A DNA stretch of 26,606 nucleotides, taken from the IMG/VR virus record IMGVR_UViG_3300010392_001031, positions 1 to 26,606 of that record, one strand, 5' to 3'. The notes under the pieces were generated by a model. That model saw only the letters and a program-made list of their open reading frames with translations. It was not told where the DNA came from and ran no database searches. This DNA comes from a virus. This document shows positions 21,432-26,606 of this stretch, in pieces. Each line of letters starts with the position of its first letter. The stretch's first letter is position 1. The translations under genes and the position numbers were made by a program.

Positions 21432-23529
21432 AGTTGAAATTGACGGTTCTGGCGCCCGACGTGGCGCCCGTGACGTCATACGGTCGTTAGATGATATCCG
21501 CCAGTCAACCGACGATTCGGAAGAGGGCTTCCGCCGCCAAGACAGGGCGATAAGGCGAGTCAACGAGTCCGGGCGAGCGCTGGGACAGCTTGCAGGCGTC
21601 ATTGCTGGCGCGTTCAGCGTGGTCAAAGTCATACAGGCAGCCGATGCATACACCCAAATTTCCAACCGCTTAAAACTCGTTACAGACGGCACTGAAGAGC
21701 TTACGGCGGTCACCGAAAACCTCTTTGCGATTTCACAGGACGCCAGGGTAGGCTTCGAGTCGACCGCCGAACTATATCAGCGTGTTGCCAGGGCGAGTGA
21801 CGCGCTTGGCAAAAGTACGCAGGAAGTGCTTGATGTGACTGAAGCAGTGTCACGGGCAATAAGGATTTCAGGCGTATCAGCCGATTCAGCGAACGCAGCC
21901 ATTGTGCAGTTGGGGCAGGGTTTGGCGTCCGGCGCGCTACGTGGCGACGAACTGCGGTCCGTACTGGAACAGACGCCACGGTTGGCGCAGGCAATCGCCG
22001 ACGGCTTAGGCGTGCCCATTGGCAAGCTTCGCGAGCTAGGCGCTGAAGGGGAACTTACGGCAAGGAGAGTGTTTGGTGCACTTCAGGATCAAGCTTCTGT
22101 ACTTGGTGACGAAGTAGGGTTAATGGGTGATACAGTCGATAAATCACTGACCGTACTACAGAACAGTTTTATTCGGCTATCTGGTAGACTTGATCAGACG
22201 CTTGGCGTCACTGGCAACCTTGCCGGCAGCTTCGTTATACTGGGCAAAACGATCGACGACGACGTGGACAGCATAGAAGATTTGGCATTTTCGTTCACGC
22301 AGTTGGTGCGCGCAGGAACCTTGTCCTTGACCACCCTGGACAATCGCTTTGACCAGTTGCAGAATACTATCGTTGGCACCATTGCAACGATATTCGGCGA
22401 CGATTCCGTGGCGGAAGCGGCAGCGAATGAGCGTGTTCAAATCGAAAAAGAACTGGACGCCGAAATTTTGGCGATAACCGATTTCCTGAGCGACGAGCGC
22501 GACGCCTTTGAAGAGCGAAAACAGTTATTTGAAGCCGCGGCGGAACTTGACCTTAATATTGCACCCACCGGCGCCGGCGCTGCCACGATCATTGACCCGA
22601 AGGCAGCGGAAGAGGCGGACAAGCTGTCAGCAAGCCTTGACAAACTGGCGGATAGCGTCCGCAGGCAGATTGACCCGCTGTTTGTGTACGAAGAACAGCT
22701 TGCCAAGCTTGACGAATTACTGATTACTGACAGGATCACACAGGAACAGTTCAACCTTGCGTTGAATGACGCAGGGCGCACGTACGCCGCCGCTACGCCG
22801 GCAGGTCAGGCATACAATGCAATGCTTGCCGAAGGTGCCCGGGTGACGGAAGCGGCGCTGACGCCGGCGGAAGAGTACGCAAACACAGTCAACAACCTTG
22901 CGGCACTGCTGGAAGGCGGTTTCATTACGCAGGAAACGTTTGCCCGGTCTGTTGAAGACGCAGCCGAGCAACTGCGCAGCGCTGGCGAAGCGAGCGGCGA
23001 ACTTGCCGCGTTCCTTGAACAGACCAGTATACAGGCGGCGCGCAACATTCAATCGGCGTTTGCGGACTTCCTGTTTGACCCGTTCGACGAAGGGCTTGAA
23101 GGGCTGGTGTCGAATTTTGCCGATGCATTGCGCAGGATGGCGGCGGAAGCCTTGTCCCAGCAGATACTTTCGGGTATATTGAACGTCGCGACTGGTGGTG
23201 CCGGCGCTGGCGCTGGCGGAATTCTTGGTGCCGTGGCAGGTGCCTTTACCAGTCGTCAGACTGGCGGCCCGTTGGTTGCCGGTCAAGGATCAATGGTGAA
23301 TGAGCGCGGGCAGGAAGCATTCATACCACGCGAAGCCGGTCAGGTTGTTTCAAACCGTGAAATGCGGCAGGGTGCCGGCGCGGCGCCGAACGTAAACGTG
23401 CCAGTCGAAATCATAAATGTAACGGACCCGTCGGCTATTCCGGCGGCCATGGAAAGCGCACAGGGGCAGAAAGCTATCCTTAATGTGATTCAGTCAAACC
23501 CCGATTCAGTCAGAAGGGCTTTAAGCTAA
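21418..23529 (+). CDS. tape measure protein
   Basis: 703 residues, mostly helical and Ala/Glu/Leu-rich, following the chaperones as always. Residues about 60-260 fit the tape-measure N-terminal domain (AGVIAGAFSVVKVIQAADAY...FESTAELYQRVARASDALGK...LRGDELRSVLEQTPRLAQAI). A Gly/Ala-rich hydrophobic part lies near residues 585-620 (ILNVATGGAGAGAGGILGAV). The end TGGPLVAGQGSMVNERGQEA followed by FIPREAGQVVS matches the usual C-terminal 'GGPV.G.g...eRG.E.fvP' motif. At the usual 0.15 nm per residue the tail would be about 100 nm long (estimate). Confidence 0.93.
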   Translation: MATLEVEIDGSGARRGARDVIRSLDDIRQSTDDSEEGFRRQDRAIRRVNESGRALGQLAGVIAGAFSVVKVIQAADAYTQISNRLKLVTDGTEELTAVTENLFAISQDARVGFESTAELYQRVARASDALGKSTQEVLDVTEAVSRAIRISGVSADSANAAIVQLGQGLASGALRGDELRSVLEQTPRLAQAIADGLGVPIGKLRELGAEGELTARRVFGALQDQASVLGDEVGLMGDTVDKSLTVLQNSFIRLSGRLDQTLGVTGNLAGSFVILGKTIDDDVDSIEDLAFSFTQLVRAGTLSLTTLDNRFDQLQNTIVGTIATIFGDDSVAEAAANERVQIEKELDAEILAITDFLSDERDAFEERKQLFEAAAELDLNIAPTGAGAATIIDPKAAEEADKLSASLDKLADSVRRQIDPLFVYEEQLAKLDELLITDRITQEQFNLALNDAGRTYAAATPAGQAYNAMLAEGARVTEAALTPAEEYANTVNNLAALLEGGFITQETFARSVEDAAEQLRSAGEASGELAAFLEQTSIQAARNIQSAFADFLFDPFDEGLEGLVSNFADALRRMAAEALSQQILSGILNVATGGAGAGAGGILGAVAGAFTSRQTGGPLVAGQGSMVNERGQEAFIPREAGQVVSNREMRQGAGAAPNVNVPVEIINVTDPSAIPAAMESAQGQKAILNVIQSNPDSVRRALS

Positions 23530-24605
23530 TGGCAAAAATAACAGGTACGGCAGATAGTTATCTTGATTTAATGACAGACTTCCGTGATTTCATCACCGGA
23601 TTATCACCGACGATTTCGTGGATTACAGTCCGCGACACGTCGACAAGCCCGGTCGGCGCCAATTCGCCGAACGTTACTGAAATGATTTTTGAAGGCGACG
23701 CAAGCAACGGCGGAAGCCCGACCCGCAACTTGTATTTCGGGATACGCAGTTATGAAGAACCGGGCGCAGGGGTGTTCGGCTGGGAACTGCGCGGCTTCAC
23801 AGGATTCCAAGACGGCAGCCCGGTCGGCAGCGTTGTATTCGAAGACCAGCCGGACGCCAGCCCGCCAACGTATATTCCGTTGCAAAACACAACAATGACA
23901 TACTGGATATGGGCGAACGAACGTCGCGTTGTCATGGTTGTGAAAACCGGCACAGCGTACCAGTGGTTCCATGCCGGGTTCCTTGACCCGTTCGCCACAG
24001 AAACCGAGTATCCTTACCCGTTGATGGTGTGCGGCAGTACCCACGACGACACCGTGGCGTTCAATAGCAATGCTCTTCGTTATTCGTCCATGATTAACCC
24101 CGGCGGAAATGATACCGAACTGCCAATTATCAGCAATGAATCAGTCATGTACATGCGATTCGTTGACGGTCAATGGTACCCGATCAAAAATTTCAGGGTT
24201 AGCGGTAGCGCCGAAGCGGAACAGACAGACCGCAACGTCTGGCCGATGGCGGGGTTTGTTGGTGCGGACTGGCCACCGGATAGCGCGCCACCGGCACCTA
24301 CCCGCGAGTGGCGGCAACAGTTCCTTTCGGCTACGGCGGGCGGCACTCCGACGTCGTTACTGGCGCAAACACCCGGCAGCCCGGACGATATTACGCCGCT
24401 GTACCCGTTGACGATTGTATGGAACGACCCAAGCATTCAGGCAATCGGCGAAATTTCGGGCGTGTTTTGGATTTCTGCAACTGGCGGCGTTACGTCGGAA
24501 GACGAAATTTTTGATAACGGCGTAAGTCCGCAACAGCGGTATCTTGCATTTCAGAATATCCACCGAACCGATCAATGGGAATTCGGCGCAGTAAAGGATG
24601 AATAA
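23529..24605 (+). CDS. putative tail-tip region protein, 358 aa
   Basis: TAATG overlap with the tape-measure gene. A beta-rich protein opening MAKITGTADSYLDLMTDFRD followed by FITGLSP. The next gene opens in the same way (GTATDPEDLMTKLDTFLTGTPG), so the two may be paralogues. Pattern and position (after the tape measure) fit distal-tail/tip proteins whose exact roles are not assigned. No enzyme motif is seen. It could be a baseplate or receptor-facing ring component. Confidence 0.7.
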   Translation: MAKITGTADSYLDLMTDFRDFITGLSPTISWITVRDTSTSPVGANSPNVTEMIFEGDASNGGSPTRNLYFGIRSYEEPGAGVFGWELRGFTGFQDGSPVGSVVFEDQPDASPPTYIPLQNTTMTYWIWANERRVVMVVKTGTAYQWFHAGFLDPFATETEYPYPLMVCGSTHDDTVAFNSNALRYSSMINPGGNDTELPIISNESVMYMRFVDGQWYPIKNFRVSGSAEAEQTDRNVWPMAGFVGADWPPDSAPPAPTREWRQQFLSATAGGTPTSLLAQTPGSPDDITPLYPLTIVWNDPSIQAIGEISGVFWISATGGVTSEDEIFDNGVSPQQRYLAFQNIHRTDQWEFGAVKDE

Positions 24606-24608
24606 ATT

Positions 24609-25580
24609 ATGAGCTACCAGACAGGCACGGCCACTGACCCAGAAGACTTAATGACGAAGTTGGACACGTTCTTGACCGGTACGCCGGGATGGACTTCCGA
24701 GCTATTCAGCGCGGCCAATAACCGGGCGATATGGTCCAAGGTTGGCGTCAGCGCAAAACTATATGGCGACTGGGACGCAAACAACATCGGAGTTTCGATG
24801 ATTCAGGACGTTGCGTCGCCAATAGATCAAGCGTTGCTGAGTCAGATTGGTTCCGAATTCACTTCGAACACGATTACATCGCGCCGATACTGCAACCTTG
24901 TGCCGGGCCCTTACCCGTCATACCACTTTTTCGAAGACGACGACTATGTGCACGTGGTTATTGAGAAAGATTCCGGCATATACCGACATTTCGGTTTCGG
25001 TCAATCGTTAAAGTTGGGGAAATGGACTGGCGGAATGTACGCGCACGGTCATTTTTGGGATCAGACAACCGCAGCAATTGATGTTCCAACGAGCCTAAAC
25101 CACCTCGCAGCGTGGAGCGGTTCAAATTCCGGCAACGCGACGCGTGGTGCCGGCATGCATGCCGAAGGGTTACCGGATCAAGTCGGCGCCGCGAAATACT
25201 TGCGCCAGACAACGAACACGTCGACCAACGATAACGATGGCGAAGACATCGGCAACGTGTTCCCGGGCGGATGGATGGACGGACAAAACGTGCATTTCAT
25301 GGCGGTTGGTGCGTCGCAATTGAATGGCTTTAAGCCGCTGATACCGATTCCACTTTATAACTGGCATTTCGGTTCGGTCCCTGACCGTGCGCGCCTGCTG
25401 GGATACATTCCGGACATGCGCAGCATTAGCTTACTAGGTTTGAACGTCGGACAAGAAATCACCGTTGCGTCAGACACGTGGATTGTGTTCCCGATAACCC
25501 GTAAGGGCAACAACGGCAGTTCGTTCAACCAAGAACAAAGCTTTGACTACGGCATTGCCTATAAAAAAGTGACGACGTAA
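24609..25580 (+). CDS. putative tail-tip region protein, probable paralogue of the previous one, 323 aa
   Basis: It starts three bases after the previous stop, with no strong ribosome site, suggesting coupling. The opening block GTATDPEDLMTKLDTFLTGT mirrors the upstream protein, and both contain aromatic-rich strands and G/N-rich loops (GGMYAHGHFWDQ, NWHFGSVPDRARLLGYIPDM). Function not recognised beyond tail structure. Confidence 0.68.
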   Translation: MSYQTGTATDPEDLMTKLDTFLTGTPGWTSELFSAANNRAIWSKVGVSAKLYGDWDANNIGVSMIQDVASPIDQALLSQIGSEFTSNTITSRRYCNLVPGPYPSYHFFEDDDYVHVVIEKDSGIYRHFGFGQSLKLGKWTGGMYAHGHFWDQTTAAIDVPTSLNHLAAWSGSNSGNATRGAGMHAEGLPDQVGAAKYLRQTTNTSTNDNDGEDIGNVFPGGWMDGQNVHFMAVGASQLNGFKPLIPIPLYNWHFGSVPDRARLLGYIPDMRSISLLGLNVGQEITVASDTWIVFPITRKGNNGSSFNQEQSFDYGIAYKKVTT

Positions 25581-25581
25581 A

Positions 25582-26606
25582 ATGGCCACGTTTCGCGGCG
25601 CCAATCAACAGGGCATAGGCACGGTATCTTTTGCCGCGTCCGTGCAGGCGTGGCCCGGATTCCATGCGAAGTTCAGCCTTGGCGCACCGCTGGCGTACCC
25701 TGCCGGGCAGGTACAGCCGGTCGATTTGGGCTTGCGCTTGTTCAAAAAGACACGCGTCACGGAAGGTTCGATTGTTTCGGTATTCGCGAATAGCCAAACG
25801 GCGAATCGCGGAAACCGCGCTGCGAACCTTGGGCAAGCGCCGATTGACGGAATGGGCATGGGCTTCGATTGGTTTGAGCGAATCCACGTGAACCCGCAGC
25901 GGCTTGACTTGGGTAATGTAGTCAGCGAAATAACGCAGTTCCTTGAACTGTACAACGCTTACCGCATTGACGACAGGGACTGGACAGCGTTTGTGAACAA
26001 CGCTGGCGACGGAATAACCATCGCCAACCTGCCAACGTTCCCGAAAACCATCGCCAACCAGACATCCTTCAACGTCGAAGTTCAGATTTCACCGAATGGA
26101 CCGCCGACAATCAACGGAACGCTTGATTTCACTTTCGACGTGACGGCAGTTTCTGTTCCGATCACTGGCACCCGTATTATTCTGTTCGGGTTACCGCCGG
26201 GCGACGGCGTAATGAACGAAAAACTATCATGGTTGACTGATGTCATGAAAGCGTCGGACGGAACAGAACAGCGGCTTTCAACACGACTATTTCCACGTCA
26301 GGAAATCAGCTATACAGCGCTATCTGTAAGGGATATCGACAGAAACCAGCTAAATGCATTCCTTTTCGATTGGCATAGCAGGGTTTTCGGCGTTCCGTTG
26401 TGGTGGGATGCGCGGATAATTGACCAAGACGTTGCGATAAACGACGCCGTCATTCATGTGGCAACAACTGAATGGGCAGATTTCCGCGTTGGCGGACTTG
26501 CCGTTGCAATAAGATTCGATGCGGAAGGTAACAGGACAGCCGACACGCTGGAAATTACCGCAGTGAACACGTCACCGTCAACCGTGGAATTCACAAGCGG
26601 AACGGC
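25582..26606 (+). CDS. putative distal tail structural protein (partial, cut by window end)
   Basis: ATG one base after the preceding TAA; the frame is open for 341 codons to the edge. A central segment (ITQFLELYNAYRIDDRDWTA...ISPNGPPTINGTLDFTFDV) looks like Ig-like beta-sandwich sequence. The second part (RQEISYTALSVRDIDRNQLN...HSRVFGVPLWWDARI) recurs in phage tail proteins of this neighbourhood (recollection). No stop is present, so total length is unknown. Confidence 0.75.
   Translation, partial: MATFRGANQQGIGTVSFAASVQAWPGFHAKFSLGAPLAYPAGQVQPVDLGLRLFKKTRVTEGSIVSVFANSQTANRGNRAANLGQAPIDGMGMGFDWFERIHVNPQRLDLGNVVSEITQFLELYNAYRIDDRDWTAFVNNAGDGITIANLPTFPKTIANQTSFNVEVQISPNGPPTINGTLDFTFDVTAVSVPITGTRIILFGLPPGDGVMNEKLSWLTDVMKASDGTEQRLSTRLFPRQEISYTALSVRDIDRNQLNAFLFDWHSRVFGVPLWWDARIIDQDVAINDAVIHVATTEWADFRVGGLAVAIRFDAEGNRTADTLEITAVNTSPSTVEFTSGT

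Overview
The window is about 26.6 kb of a tailed double-stranded DNA phage or prophage genome. It is the packaging, head and tail morphogenesis arm, read entirely from the + strand. Genes are packed tightly, with many ATGA, TAATG and GTGA stop/start overlaps and clear AGGAG-type ribosome sites. A tail-tube protein, a long tape measure and a frameshifted chaperone pair indicate a long non-contractile (siphovirus-type) tail. The host cannot be read from the sequence. A perfect E. coli-type DnaA box, the ribosome sites and the protein families suggest a Gram-negative, probably proteobacterial, host (inference). No integrase, polymerase, lysis gene, tRNA or CRISPR array was seen, so lifestyle is undetermined.

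Layout. Positions 1-2787 hold a run of small, mostly unrecognised genes. Among them are three short membrane or signal-peptide-like proteins, one protein with a DUF4177-like end, and a regulator with two helix-turn-helix units. Positions 2788-3188 are a 400-base AT-rich non-coding block with a DnaA box, repeated TATACTA motifs and a long inverted repeat whose right arm carries the terS ribosome site. Packaging and head genes follow: terS, terL, a DUF4055-type portal, a small basic protein, then a head-morphogenesis module spread over three ORFs. The last of these is a MuF-type minor head protein fused to an HExxH metallopeptidase-like domain. Then come two small ORFs, a promoter, the scaffold, the major capsid protein and a terminator.

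Positions 11504-16538 are an accessory-looking block between the capsid gene and the neck genes. It contains two genes that share 158 bases in different frames, three unknown virion-like proteins, and a 783-residue beta-helix protein carrying 17 tandem 22/24-residue repeats. Its base and codon use looks more AT-rich than the flanks. Positions 16538-18771 encode an Ig-like protein, a 19-residue basic peptide, the head-tail adaptor, head closure protein, an HK97 gp10-like neck protein and the tail terminator. From 18798 come the tail tube, a sulfotransferase-like moron flanked by two copies of the same hairpin sequence, a tail chaperone pair joined by a -1 frameshift on AAAAAAC, the tape measure, and three tail-tip-region proteins, the last cut by the window end.

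How they work together: TerS/TerL pump DNA through the portal into a scaffolded capsid. MuF enters with the portal. The neck proteins seal the head and join it to a tail built by the tube protein on the tape measure with G/GT chaperones. No classical prohead protease (S14, S49 or U35 type) was recognised. That makes the metallopeptidase-like domain on MuF the most interesting protein in the window, either as a head-processing enzyme or as a delivered effector.
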